64,000 nucleotides of DNA from Vanilla planifolia (Eukaryota; Streptophyta; Magnoliopsida; Asparagales; Orchidaceae). The position numbers and the translations under genes are program-made. The notes beneath the pieces were generated by a model, which searched no databases, had not been told where the DNA came from, and saw only the letters and a program-made list of their open reading frames with translations. The stretch's first letter is position 1. The number at the start of each line of letters is the position of its first letter. Of the stretch, positions 41,001-52,499 are shown one piece after another. The stretch covers positions 7,749,527 through 7,813,526 of the forward strand of contig CM043870.1 of NCBI GenBank assembly GCA_023846275.1, written 5' to 3'.

Positions 41001-44000
41001 AATTTCTTGAAACATATGTTGTTTCCAATTGCTCTTTTTATTTTTGCAATAATAATAGTGTGGTCTTCTTGAATCACCTTTGATATGTATGTATTCTACT
41101 TTGAGTCAATCTTCTAGTCACCTTCATTTGTCTTTTCTTGGCCATAAGGTATGATTTTTACTGTTATTTTTTAAAAACAAAATAAGATAAATTACTACTA
41201 ATTAACAATTATGAACTATCTAAGAAGCCAAACTAATCTTGTGATCTTCCAAAGAAATCAATCTAAATGACTAGCAAATTTCCTGATGTAAGGTGAGTTG
41301 AAGTGATGGAAGATGGATGCTATTGGAGGAAGAGCAAGACACCTAAAAGATATGCAAGAGCTGTTAAGAAAAATCTTAGAATTTTTTTAGTAATTAGGAG
41401 TTATCAGAGTGCAATGTCATGGAGGCTTTTGGTGGTAATGAAAAGCACAGGGTCTTAATATATCTGTAAAATTTATTCATATTTTGTTTTTGTAATTTCA
41501 CCTTAAAATGTTTTGATTTAGCTTACACAATTGCTATTGGGTCAATAATAATTGGCCAGTTTGCATGGATGGATATCCTCGTGTAGGCATATTTTGAAGG
41601 AAATGCTAGCTTGTTAGCCAACCACTTGAACATTAAACATCATTAGGATTTAAGTCCTTTGCATTGGTGCATTTGATGAGTAAAAACATTTCAATCCAAG
41701 TTGAAATGATCATTTAAATTTTTCCCAATAGTTTTCAGGATTTTTATGGTTTGTATCCAGAATAATGTTCGCAGCAAAAAATGAGATAGTTTTGAGTACT
41801 TGATCTAACAAGTTATCAAACTAACTCATGTCCATTCTCTTACAGGGAAGTTCATATGATAAGAGTCCCTGGAAATTTCCTTGCGATAGGGGAAAATTTG
41901 CAGTGAAAGAGTTGGGTTTAAGGCTATTTGTGTTGTTCAGGGTTACGGTAAGAGAGCAAGAGATCCTTTTCCTTCTCCTATGCATTTACTTAACGTAGAA
42001 CTTGGGCAATATTACATGAGTTGACACCCTTGCCCTGGGTAGTGCCTTGCCATTGGCATCCAAAGTAGTTTTTTTGACCTATCCATAGTAAGGCTATATA
42101 GCTAGAAGTGATATGCAATTTAGTCAATTATTACTTGAGGCTAGAAGTTCACAAAATAAGGAATGATGACGGCTCATCATGCAGTACTTATGAACCCTTA
42201 GTCTGGTTCCATGTGTTTTGACACTATGTCATCAGTCCAATCCCACAACTTGGAAGTCATAAACTGGATGAATATGGCATGTTGTTCATGACTATTACTA
42301 CAAGTCTCATTACCATTAGTGACGATGAATACAAGCAATAAAGAGGATTATTATTAATTGGTGGTGAAAGTTGCAATCCAATTGCAAGTATTGGTACTAA
42401 GTCATTGTAAGGTTTGACAGTGTTAATTATATGAAATTAAGATATATTTTGAATGTTTATAGAATGATTAAACATATATTAACGTGTGACTAGTATATAT
42501 GAGAATCAATTGAGCAATAATTTTGACATATAGAAGTTGAACATTTTAAGAGATTTAATAAAAAAATTTGGGCAAGTTTTTATTTATTTTTATTAATTTA
42601 AGAAAGGCATGATAGAGTTGTAAGAGGGATATTTTGGAAGAACTTAGAAAAGAAAAGAGCTTGAATATGTTGAAGCTATTTTTGCATGTGTGATAGTGTT
42701 ATGACTTGTTTATGCATTCATAGAGGATGACAATTTTTTTATTATAGTTGAAAGTCATGAGAGCTCTATTTTATGAGTTCTCCTTTTGCATTGGTTACAA
42801 ATGTTTGTTTAAGTCAATTACTAGATGAAGTGCTTGGTGTATGGTATTACTTTTCATGGATGAGATTGTACTTTACAATGAGACTAAGGAGCTAGAATAA
42901 AGGTAGAGTTATGGAGGTTGAGCTTGTAGTCAAAGGTTTTTTCCTTATCAAATTTGTAATTAAATATATGACATACAAGTTTAAATTAGGATAAGAGCAC
43001 AAATAATATAAAAATAACAATTAGTCCTTATAAAATATTTAAGAATATGAGATTTTTTTATTTTCTATTTATCCTCCGAGATTATAGAGAATTTCATGGG
43101 ACATCATCATATGAGTTGAAACAAATGATAGAGCTTTTGTGTTGTGTAACAAAAATATTTCAATCAAATTTAACAATAAGATTTACAATGTAGATAAAAA
43201 AGTAGATAAATGATCATACTCTAAAAGGTATGATTAGAAATGGATTATATAGGAGAAAAGCAATGAAGCATCAATTAAAGATTGCCTTAAGGAGAAATGA
43301 TTAGATGATTTGGACATGAGGACCATTTAATGCTCATGTTAGAAGAGATGAATTATAACAATTTTTCTTAATGATTAATGGAGGAGGAAGTCCAAAGAAG
43401 ACTTGAAACTATTGGAATAAACTTTGGCTTTTAAAGAAGAGTCGTTATTAGATATAATGGATGGCCCCAGAGGATTCATTTAGTTGACCCTACAATGAAA
43501 TTAAGGCTTGTTTTTGTTGCAGTATTATTTATGTATAAAGGAAATATATTTCATAAGATTGTTTTAGGTAAGTTATTTTCTGTGTGAGACGAGTTAACTT
43601 TTTCAAGAAACACATTTAAGCAAACTTCGACTAAGTTGGTTTGCACTCCATGACATGCCTTGTTCCTTTTATCTGCATTAGAAAGCATTCCCACAGGTGA
43701 ATGCCTCTGTGGAAGTATATTTTATTATTATCTTTTTTTACTTTCAATTTAGTTTTTTTGAAAAATATTTTTCATAAATCTAATGCTTAATTTAAAACGT
43801 GAGATGTAACTTCTTAAATCATTGAATCAAGAAACTGTGGAAAGGTTGAACTATTTTTTGTTATCAGCATTTGGCCAAGTCTGTTTCCTTTTTTAATCAG
43901 TGTGATTCCCATCCTCATCACAAGAACATTCTACCATGGAAATGTTGTGAATTCATGTGAGTTGACCCATATTTGTAGGTGGCAACATTTATTGTTCAAA

Positions 44001-45259
44001 AGATTTTATTGGATGATGCTGGGCTTCGATATATCTGTTCTGCAGCAGATCGGTTTTACGCCGTAACTCACGTCCTTGGTTCTATGGTTGATTCACTAGC
44101 CGAGCAGCCTTCTCCTAGATTGCTGAAACACATTATTCGCTGTTACCTCCGCCTCACAGATAGCCAAAGGTTGGTTGCATCATAACATAGCACATTCTTA
44201 TGATGTGTACTTTATATCATCCTAATTTATATGGGCATAACCTGATATATCGTCCATATTCTTGGGCATATTCACTTCATTGACATTGTGCAAGTTGCAG
44301 AGCTTGCTTGGCCTTGCAGGAAAACCTGCCCAAGACGTTTAAAAATGGAACTTTCAACCATTGTCTTCGTGTAAGTTCTTCTTCCAATTAAAGAGCTTGT
44401 ATAAATTTGGTTTTGATAGGAATCAAATCAATAGCCTTGCTTGAATTCTTTGCATATTAGTTTCTATGATGGATTCAATACAATACAGGAAGGTACTTGA
44501 AATTGTAATCTATTGTCTTGAACCATGTTTTAGTCATTTGATTTAGGTTCATATTTATGGTTGGTTTGGCCCTGTTGCTGTTAAATATTAAATTGATTAA
44601 TAAAGAGTTGATTTGATCAATGGCTACCTAGTTTTGTTGTGCTTTTTATAATTCTGTTTTGCAGTAGTCTCTCAACTTCTGCCTGTTATTTTTCTTGATC
44701 GATTGCTTCTAAGCTGGTATTTGGTTTAGTTATGTCACTAATTATTTTTAAAGATTTTAAATGCTTAATTTAATAAAATAATTTTGATATTAATGAAAGA
44801 ATAAAAATACATTAAGCTAAGGTTTACTCATTGTCTTTTATATGGTCATGCTATTTTTATTTTGAGAGTGCAGTTGGAATTAATTATATGTGAGGGAGAT
44901 GTGCCCTTCATTTTCACCAGTTTGTAAAATCTTTACTAAATTAGCTTGCATCCTTGTTTGATATTTAATAAGCTCAATTTGATAACAGCTCTTGTTTGAA
45001 AACTTTTATTCAAGTAAATATAGAATTTTGATAAAAAAAATGCATTTTAAATAGAATTCAAAAAGGAAATTTTTTTTTAAATTAATGTTTGAAAAACATG
45101 TTGCTTAATTCTATTAAATAAAATAATAAAAAAAAACTCTTAACACTGCTGTTTGGTTGATTGCAGGATGACTTGATAACACGTCGATGGCTACAACAGC
45201 TGCTTATAAATGTGTATGGGGATGTAAGAAGCCATCATTTGGGAGGTATTGATCCATAA
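17277..45259 (+). CDS. CNOT9: CNOT9/RCD1, CCR4-NOT complex subunit 9
   Basis: Nine exons: 17277-17405, 22738-22809, 24451-24540, 33748-33790, 34709-34815, 40833-40928, 43979-44169, 44301-44370 and 45167-45259 (TAA). All joins keep frame, giving 296 residues, close to animal and plant homologues. The product is an armadillo-repeat protein of the CCR4-NOT deadenylase complex, acting in cytoplasmic mRNA turnover. Family blocks in order are [14 protein letters not shown] (30-43), [17 protein letters not shown] (51-67), [12 protein letters not shown] (86-97), [10 protein letters not shown] (98-107), [20 protein letters not shown] (128-147), [11 protein letters not shown] (160-170), [19 protein letters not shown] (175-193), [18 protein letters not shown] (223-240) and RRWLQQLL near the end. 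Introns 1, 3 and 5 are 5.3, 9.2 and 6.0 kb and filled with retroelement debris. There are two adjacent in-frame ATGs (17277 and 17280); the first is used here. Coding DNA is 3.2% of the span. Confidence 0.97.
18300..19970 (-). mobile_element. Decayed Ty1/copia pol (integrase C-terminus to reverse transcriptase) in CNOT9 intron 1
   Basis: Minus-strand translation around 19010-18830 gives [27 protein letters not shown] and VVYVNDLIV, the copia reverse transcriptase core. The active-site YVDD is changed to YVND and a stop interrupts the frame. Further on (about 18660-18500) MANALQYL corresponds to the GSLQYL region after RT. Upstream on the minus strand (about 19940-19790) a frame with [15 protein letters not shown] matches the integrase C-terminal FLGYPxGxKGYRVYDL block. 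The order on the minus strand fits copia. Many stops show it is dead. Confidence 0.8.
19801..21195. repeat. Direct repeat pair of about 285 bp, 1.1 kb apart, in CNOT9 intron 1
   Basis: 19801-20085 and 20915-21195 are similar along their length (shared words include TTGTGAGAAGTAT, GGATTGGGCATG, GTTGGACAAG/ATTGGACAAG, GGTAAAAGCTTCAAAT and TTCCAC). Both correspond to the copia integrase C-terminal region on the minus strand. Either two related elements are nested here or part of one element was duplicated. Confidence 0.75.
25235..25500. repeat. Imperfect 132-bp tandem duplication in CNOT9 intron 3
   Basis: AGTTTTTGGATAATT starts both copies (25235 and 25367). TTTATATTG, a TGTCAYCTTAAA segment, TTGTTATT, an AAGGRTTAGTT segment and a RGGTCCCT/AGATCCCT segment recur in the same order. 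Confidence 0.65.
27200..29130 (+). mobile_element. Ty1/copia-like 5' end (LTR, primer site, gag remnant) in CNOT9 intron 3
   Basis: A candidate LTR ends at about 28666 with CCTAACA. Two bases later comes TGATATCAAAGCGA, a near match to the plant tRNA-Met primer-binding site TGGTATCAGAGC. A plausible TATA element (CTATATAATAAACC) lies near 27921, so the U3 part would hold the CGTA/GTAC-rich stretch at 27230-27880. Downstream, broken plus-strand frames at about 28960-29110 ([19 protein letters not shown]) resemble the copia gag segment before the VKESK motif. The LTR start and a second LTR were not defined, so the left limit is approximate. Confidence 0.6.
28669..28682 (+). other. Primer-binding-site-like sequence
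   Basis: TGATATCAAAGCGA matches 10 of the first 12 bases of TGGTATCAGAGC, the complement of the initiator tRNA-Met 3' end used by many plant LTR retrotransposons. It lies two bases after a CA-ending LTR edge. Confidence 0.6.
29930..30190. repeat. CGTA/GATC-rich retroelement fragment
   Basis: Contains repeated TGATCGT, CTAATCGTA and GTACTATC-like words, preceded by AACTAGTCGTTAC. The same order (a TATATAG-like word, AACTAGTTGTTAC, then GATCGTA words) occurs at 55200-55350, which suggests one repeat family. No protein frame supports the call. Confidence 0.45.
30643..31708. repeat. Two-copy 530-bp tandem duplication in CNOT9 intron 3
   Basis: The unit begins AAGAATTCAACAATCTC at 30643 and at 31173, and runs to the next ATAAGAATT. 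The copies (30643-31172, 31173-31708) align along their full length with scattered substitutions and small indels, by eye above 90% identity. Neither contains a coding frame. Confidence 0.9.
31768..33063 (-). pseudogene. Decayed Ty1/copia gag in CNOT9 intron 3
   Basis: Minus-strand frames in gag order: 33063-32875 contains [20 protein letters not shown] and [10 protein letters not shown], the conserved copia gag core. Around 32830-32650 a frame reads [18 protein letters not shown], matching the LxELxGxLMTHE segment. At 32085-31768 a degenerate zinc knuckle appears ([14 protein letters not shown], with the second Cys changed to Tyr). Several stops and frameshifts show it is dead. It ends about 680 bp before CNOT9 exon 4 and is opposite in orientation to the host gene. 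Confidence 0.85.
34986..35020. repeat. (AC)n microsatellite in CNOT9 intron 5
   Basis: A perfect AC dinucleotide run of about 35 bp, followed by TGCATGTATG. Confidence 0.95.
36186..38305. repeat. Direct repeats of 200-225 bp flanking a 1.7-kb segment in CNOT9 intron 5
   Basis: 36186-36410 and 38106-38305 share GTGAAATTTCTCTCTAARATA, TTCAAGGATGTG, CATTTGATTCACTATTTTA, GGAAGCTATAAAACTTG and ATTGTGATTGGAACTCT. The second copy lacks about 24 bp after GGATGTG. The segment between them holds LTR-like sequence (see 36940-37700). Confidence 0.8.
36940..37700 (+). mobile_element. Probable LTR fragment in CNOT9 intron 5
   Basis: A stretch with GTAC/CGTA words (36980-37050, for example CTCGTAGATGTACGATG) is followed by a candidate TATA (CTATAAGTAG near 37414) and a TTGTGAGAGGTTGTGAGATT segment of the kind seen in LTR R/U5 regions. 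No primer site or protein frame was found, so the class is uncertain. Confidence 0.35.
39880..40230 (+). mobile_element. Probable LINE 3'-end remnant in CNOT9 intron 5
   Basis: A broken plus-strand frame with [18 protein letters not shown] and [12 protein letters not shown] follows the pattern of the plant RTE-type LINE tail (RRGRGRPxxTWxxVVKxDL, then LDRxxWRxxI). Weaker than the copy at 42590-43530. Confidence 0.4.
42590..43530 (+). mobile_element. Decayed RTE-type LINE reverse transcriptase 3' end in CNOT9 intron 6
   Basis: Plus-strand frames in the expected order: [16 protein letters not shown] (42607 onward, matching KAYDRVPRxxxWxxLEKK), an [19 protein letters not shown] block (about 42780), then after a frameshift [20 protein letters not shown] (RT motif usually PWCMLFADDIVLxDET; the catalytic ADD is lost), and near 43450 [19 protein letters not shown], matching the C-terminal RIHxADP hallmark. 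Stops and frameshifts show it is inactive. It lies in the same orientation as CNOT9. Confidence 0.85.
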
Positions 45260-45921
45260 TGTCTTTCATTGCTGTAGTTTCTAATGTTACATATTGAATT
45301 GGGCTGCTTTTATTCTCTGTAAATTCTAACTATATTAAGTTATATAATGTAAACACTTTGTCATTAGACAAAAATGGGTCCAAGTTGTGAAGCTATTCTC
45401 TACAGTATTAATACTTATTTGATTGGAGTACTTAAGAAGCCTGATATGAGTCCAAATTCTGCATGTAATATTTGCTCAAGAATGCACTTTGCTTCCTTTT
45501 CACAAGTATTAGTTCTTCTTTTTTTCATATTCTATTATTTTTGGTATTTTTGGGGCTTTTCTCCCATTTATTTTGCCCTGTTATTCTAATGTATATTATG
45601 CATCATGCTCTGAAAAAAATATATATAAAATGCTTAATCATAGCCTTCAAGTTCTTGCATGTAATTGATATAAATCTTGGAATTTAAAATTAGGTAATTC
45701 ACACTATTTTTTTTTTTAATAAAAGCTTCAAAAATATTCATACAAAAATTAAATTTGATTACATATTAGACATGAAATACCCAAAACCATAAATAGCTTC
45801 CTGTTCATGGTTTTGGCTTCTCCAGTTAGTACCCCTAATGACCAACTCGAGTTTACATCGGCAATCAATATAACATAATTAATCATTGTGATGTAAGAAA
45901 GCAACATAAACTCAAGAAACC

Positions 45922-45947
45922 AAAAAAAAAAAAAAAAAAAAAAAAAA
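45922..45947. repeat. Poly(A) run of 26
   Basis: An uninterrupted run of 26 A. It could be a retroposon tail, but the 220 bp before it matches nothing I recognise and no target-site duplication was seen. Confidence 0.8.
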
Positions 45948-48900
45948 GAAGTTTGCAATTGACTAAGGCTTACTTGTTTGGGGAAACTGGAAATTAATTG
46001 GGAATTTTTAAAGAAATATTTCAACTTCTATTTTGCCCATGAAAATATGAATTCATTTATTTGAGTGATTTATAAAAAAAATATATTTTTAAAGCATAAA
46101 TATGAAAAATATTAGTCTAGTATTAATAACTGAATGTAAAACTTATTACTTCAAATATAATTAAGAGATAGTTCAATGACTATTCATTTGAACGCCTATT
46201 GTTCTCACTTCTCTTAACAAGGGACATCAAAGTCCATGCAACTTGCAATTCCAATGGTTTATGATTCTCTATTGACTCAATATGCTTAACCAAAGTTTAA
46301 CAGTTTTCAATGACAAATTTCCTTACATGGTTGAGTAGATCATGGCTTGCTATGATATTTGATGGAATAGATCAAATAACTAATACAAATTTATGTTAAA
46401 AAAATTTGTTGGGCAAGCTCCTTGATACTCTTGATGAATGTAATAAAATTCAACTATGACAAACATAGGTTTCAAAATTAATAGTGATCATGCAAGAGAT
46501 TGTTGAGTATAAGGTGATGCTTATCTATAGATTTTAGGAGTTAATGGGTGTCTAACAAGTTCAATTGAACCCCACTTAGATCAGTTTTCCTTAAAACATT
46601 TTTTGTATTGTTTGATGCAAGGATAACAAAAAGTGAATTCTTCTACTGTTCGACTTAACTATTTATGTGCAAGGAGATAAGCAAATATCATCTATAAACA
46701 ATTAGCCAAATTTTTTCAATGATATTAGATGGTGCTAAGCTCGATTCCAATAACATCATTCATCAGCTACAAAATCTTCACTAAAGTAGATAGGTACATG
46801 CATTCACGTAGGGGAAATTAAAAAAGAAATGTTTGTTCATGGAGAATTTAAATTCCACTTTCTCCGATGACAATGAGCCTTCCTATTATTATTTTCTACT
46901 TTTAAAGACAAAATTATGTTAAAACTATTGTGATTCTCATTTAAGATTGTGTGCGATGACTAATGAGCCATCGCAATGAAAAACATGTTGAATACAAAAA
47001 TCTATCAAGTCGCAAACAGAGAAGCTAGCTAAGGAGGTAGATAGGTGTGTACAATGCTCAGGGATGGTCGCCATCCATGATGATGCCAAAAGCTCAAATG
47101 GATCAAGGGGTGACAACATTAGCTAAGAAAGAAACACCAACAGGTTCCAATGCATGGACCGAGGAAGAGATGTTGTGACTTTTGTTGAAGGGGCAATGAT
47201 AGTGGTTGCAATCACCAAAGAAGAGAAGAAGGGCCTCTCACACAACCTGGCATTATGAGCCTTTCAAATGTGGTAGATAAAACCAAGGGAAAAGGCCTAA
47301 TAGTTCCAAGGATCCTAAATTACAAAAAAAGGGAGTAGGCCAAAACATCACAAAAGAGCTAAGAATAGAACACAGAACCACAAAAAAAAGACCGTAAAAC
47401 CATGAAGCTGCATACTATGTAAGATAGAATAATAGTCCAATAGTGTAGATAAAATAATATAGTTCAACAATGAAGCTACACACCCAAGTCAATATTACAC
47501 CCTAATAAACCTTTAGAGAGGAAACTTATGATGAGGGCCTATCCCAAAAGCCACCAACACCAATAGTGTAGTAATTTTAGTGATGTAGAATCACTCCTTT
47601 TCAATGAGAAACCATACTAGCATATATTCCCAAGCATACTCTGATGTTCTAAATTTATAGATTTGATCAAACAATAGAAGGAAAAAGCTTCTCGCTAGAC
47701 AATCTATGTGAACTCTTCAAAATAGCTTCAAAATCATTGCTAGTGTCATAGAATGTAAATTGCCAACAAAGGGCATTATAGAGATCCAATATTCACTAAC
47801 CACATCCACCATTTCAATGATCCACCACCACCTTAGTCCCCAAAGAGATGAGCTTCCAAATCTATGAAGTCAATCTTATGAACCTAAAACGATAAGCTTC
47901 TCTTGACATTTCACCTATAGGTAAGAGTCACTTATAACAATCCTCCCATTCAACTTGGTTACCAAGACCTCTATCCAAAGTTAAAGGCAATGCACACTAA
48001 CCCCCCAAGTACACCGCAATCCACAAATATCCTTCCAAGAATCCAATGCCTAATAAAGAAGCCTCCCAATGGTCAAGATGACACCATTAACACATAAGAT
48101 GGTCGACACATAAACTATCATGATTTCAACATATGTACTAAAATTACTACACTCATAAGAGACAAGGCATCTTTTCTCATAAAAAAATCTTATCCTAAGC
48201 AACATAGATAAGAGAATGATAAATAATAATAATAAGAATCCTACAAAAGATGAGAATACTCATATATCTATCCTTAATTGATCTCTTGAATCCCTATCTT
48301 GCCGTACATATCCTCTGTATATTGTAGGGTGGATTTCCTCAAACCATGCTAAACTTAGCCCAATACTCTTGCTGGTAGCTTGCGTTACAATGTAAGAGGC
48401 TAGAGAGAACAATAGCATATTGTTGACATTGGGAAGCTATGAAACCAAAGGACCCAAGTAGAAGACTCTAATTCTCAAGGGATCCCAACCATCAAGCAAT
48501 GCTAGAATAATGAAAGCAGCTTTTAGCAAATGATGAATAGATTACAAGAGAGGGCATCCTTGTTTAAATCCATTATATGTCTTTAATTGATCCTCTTACC
48601 ATTGACAAGAACAACAAGCCTAGTCTAGGTCACACACACAAGCACTTACATGCACCAAAGACTTAGAAATCCATGATGATGAAGCATAGCCTTGAGCCGA
48701 GTCCATCTCACATTGTAGTAACTTTATTCCAAATTAAACTTAAACTCCAACTAACCCTATGAAGAAGGTAGAAAAATGCATAGTTGTTATGATCCTTAAG
48801 ATAGGATGTAATTATCCAAAATAGATCAACCAAGACCAAAGACAATTTGCTCCTCAACAATAAGTGGCCCCACTTGATACATTGTACTCTAGGGACTAAA

Positions 48901-49289
48901 TGGTTTGAAGTGGTTTGGGTGATTTGCCTCCAAAGCTTTCTCCATGAGAACTATCAAGGTATGTTTTTTACTTCATAACACAATCCCGATGTAAAAGAAA
49001 TGTAGCACAATGATAATAAGACCTAATTCGATGACATCCCACTACCTTTAAAGAAAGTAGTAATACCATCAATACCAAAAGTCAAGATTGCACCCTTAGA
49101 TAATGAATGACCCAATACGTCTCTTACCCAATAGAAGCCACAAGAGACTCACTTCTACAACTCCCTTATCCTCATGTCCAAAACCTTGGTGGAAGAGAAA
49201 AGGCTAGCTAACTCCTCCATACTCTATTGTCCAAGGGTTGGACAATTGTGACTTAGGGAAAAGATAAAGGAACCCTAAGGGGTTGATCC

Positions 49290-49650
49290 CAAGCCTCAAT
49301 TACAACCCCCTTGCCTGCCTTTATCTACCTTGAAGGAGAGCCATATGTCCTTGAACCCAATCATGCCCCCTTCACACTTAAGTAAAGACCAACAAAGGTC
49401 ACAACACAAGGACAATGGCTCCAAGCAACTATAGCTGCGTGTGATAACCTTTGATCTTCGAAAGGATACCAAAGTAATAGAATTTATCAACATCGTATCC
49501 AATTCTACCCACATTCTAGACTTCTCATCCCTATTCTTGTACTTATTAAATGGCCTTCAAAGTGGAGGTCATGATGCTCCCCTTGAATCATAAAGTCTTA
49601 AAACTCCTTACCAACTAATTCCAAAGAGAAAGACTTTCCATTATGCTTCT
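49290..49650 (-). mobile_element. Eroded plant LINE endonuclease fragment
   Basis: On the minus strand a broken frame reads LELVGKEF, DFMIQGEHHDLHFEG, and in another frame a CDLCWSLLKCEG block followed by GFKDIWLSF. These follow the order of plant L1-type endonuclease C-termini (KEFxDFIxxxELxDLPLxG, SDHxPxLLxC, PFRFENMWL). Stops and frame changes are frequent. Flanking sequence (about 47200-49200) may belong to the same element. Confidence 0.45.
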
Positions 49651-52499
49651 TTTCTTAGCTAGTAACATAATTGAAGTCCTCAAACCACAACCAACACCTC
49701 ATCATCCAAAAAAGCAAGAACCAAAGTCTAGACCCCCTCTTAAAAAAGTAATTTCCATCAGCATAAACGCTACAAAAGTGCCAATAAAGATCCAAAACCA
49801 CCCTTATATTGGCTATAATGATTCCCTTGACTAAGCTAACAATTTGAACACTAATAAGGTGAACATGATAATGCTTCTCAACGTTCTAACATGGGGGACC
49901 ATCTGAAACTCCAATTAGCTCCCCAATAATCTCTCAACATCACAATGGCAAAAGGACTCATCCCAATATGGATATTACTATGGAGGTAGTTGCAAGTGGA
50001 TGACTTCCAGACCTCGGGACAGTTACAGAACCACTTCACTCTTAAGAAGACCAAGGAGTAGAAAGTGTACCTAAGATACCACTACAAGAGTTACCCTAAC
50101 AATGAAATCTCCTACACCTAAGAAGACTATGCATGTGGTTTAACATGGGTAACAAAACCGTTTACTTGGCATTTCTCAATGCTTTTATATTTAGATGAAC
50201 TTATCATCCCCCCTTTCGAAAAGGTCATCCACATCAATCCTCTCTACGACAAAAAAGAGTAAAGGGGGAAAATCATGCCACAACTCTATGCTATTACTGC
50301 TCACAACAAGGTCAGCAGCTCTGAATTGTTTTATTAAAACATTCCATACGAGTACCCCTCTGTTAATGTTGTGATAATGATGGGCATATGAATGTCACAT
50401 TCCTTCATCTTCTAGATTAGTCTATTGCAACGTCGTTAGCCTAGCCAAGTATTACAATTGGGCTTGGATCAATAGTACAAGTGTTGTAGTAATACATTGC
50501 ACTTGTGAAAGGTGCACGAGTGGTGCAAGACAAGCCTATGACACATGCTGAGTGGTGAAGGGAGGTATGTCAACTAGGTGCTTGGGCAAAATAGCAACTA
50601 CCCAACAACATGGTTGACTTTTTTGGGCCATGAATGCCAATCATGAGTCGACAATGTGCTTAGTGGGTGCAAGCGAAGGGGAGATCAATGTTAGGTTAAT
50701 GTACCACCTTCTATCTACTGGCTTAGCAACGAATTATAAAACCAAGGGATCAAAATATTTCAAATTTAGTTAACCATATTTAGTATAAATTAACCATAAT
50801 AGTAGTTGATACTTTCTATTAAATTTGATCTTAATATTATGATTATCGAGCTAAATTTAGATAAGTTACCAAAATTATTCTCTTTTATTCTATCTCTTTA
50901 TTTAATAAGATTTCTCAAATTATGAATATAAAAATATCCAATAATAACAAATTATATTCTCTTGTATTCTTAATGATGAAAAAATGAAAAAGATATAATA
51001 CTTCTCTCCAAATTCAACAAAAATTATTGAGTCCTCTAATTGTGTTGGATGGTGGGCAAGCATGCAAAAATTTACACAATAATCTGACACCAAAATCTTT
51101 AATTCTTAATCCTTAAACATCTTCCTTCACCTAACCAACCAACAATAAAAGTTGTCATTTCTTCACTTTCCTCTTTCTTTTACAAGCAAACATAACCTCA
51201 CATCATTTAATACCTAAAATTTTTGGTATGTGTCCAACATCCTTTTTTTCCCATTCCATTCTATACTAGCCCCAAGACCTAAGACATTATTCTAATGTGC
51301 ATCAAAGGCTACTCAGATATGGGAGTATATATACATGCCAACATGCCTCTCATTGATCCTGTAACCCCAAAGATAGAACTCCTATAACATCTTCTATTTA
51401 TCTTGTAACATTTCCTCAAACATGCTCCAAACTCTCAAAGGATGAACTGCAATGCTCTTATTTCCTGCTATTTAGTTCAGTTTTAGCTTAATATGAGCTG
51501 TGAGCCTTCGCAAACACAATGGCAGGTCGACGGAAGGACCAGCATGGTGGTGCATGGCAAAGGCACAATGGGAGATTGTTGATGATATAATGGGTGACAT
51601 GGACGAAAGAGTACAAGAGGTGGTTTTACTTTAACTCAAGGGGAGAGTTGAGATAGAAAAAACATAGGTTAGTGGAGTTAAGGCTGTTCCCTGTCTAACA
51701 TAAATTAAGTTAGCTTGAGGATAGTCCCATACCAATCAGGCCCTAATAAGCTTAAATAAAAAGAACTCTTCTAGTACAAAATATTCAACAGGCCGCTAGT
51801 TTTAAAAGTGAAGTGATATTGAGACCTCTTGTAGCCTTATTAAAGAAAACTAGCTCCTCCTTGCCAATACTAGTCTCAGTAACTTTTAATTTTTGAATCA
51901 AGAAACCAACTCTTGGTACTAACTGGTCTTGTGTTCACATAGTGATCTTCTTACCAAAGTAACATGGATCCTTCATGAATACAAAAATATGGTGAATTAC
52001 TTGAATTATTTCTATTTGGAGCGACATTGGACTACCAATGTTCAACAGCCCATTAATGTTCTGCAAATTTTTTTGTTGACAAATCATCAGTCCTTAAAAG
52101 AAATGCTTACTATCATATACAAAATGATTTCCCATATAAAAAACATAGCCCAGACATTGAGACTGTAAGGAGGTTCAACTAAAAGAAGACGTGATTGGGA
52201 CAACAAAGCAAGAGTGATAGTGTGATGACAAACAATCTGATATTTGAGGAGGAACATAGACACATTCCCACTTGAAGCATAGATTTTCACAAATTCTGCT
52301 GTAGGCAGCAGCTATTGACAGGTCAGTCTTGGCAGCTAAGTGTTTTGAACAGCAGGACAAAAGGGTTATGGTGATCAAACTAGGTTTTATGTGCATGGTA
52401 TTGATTTAACAGTATCAACAAGTCAAACTAAAGGATATGATTTGTCATATTTGTATGATGCTGTAAAGGAAATAAAATTACCTGCATACAAAACCAACT

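Larger units (their letters stand above)
45260..52499. other. Intergenic region with eroded repeats, no gene found
   Basis: Between the CNOT9 stop and the stop of the RING-CH gene (tail to tail). It holds a 26-A run (45922-45947) and an eroded LINE on the minus strand around 49290-49650. The rest (46000-49200, 49700-51900) has no frame I recognise. The two ends should contain the 3' UTRs of the flanking genes. Confidence 0.5.
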
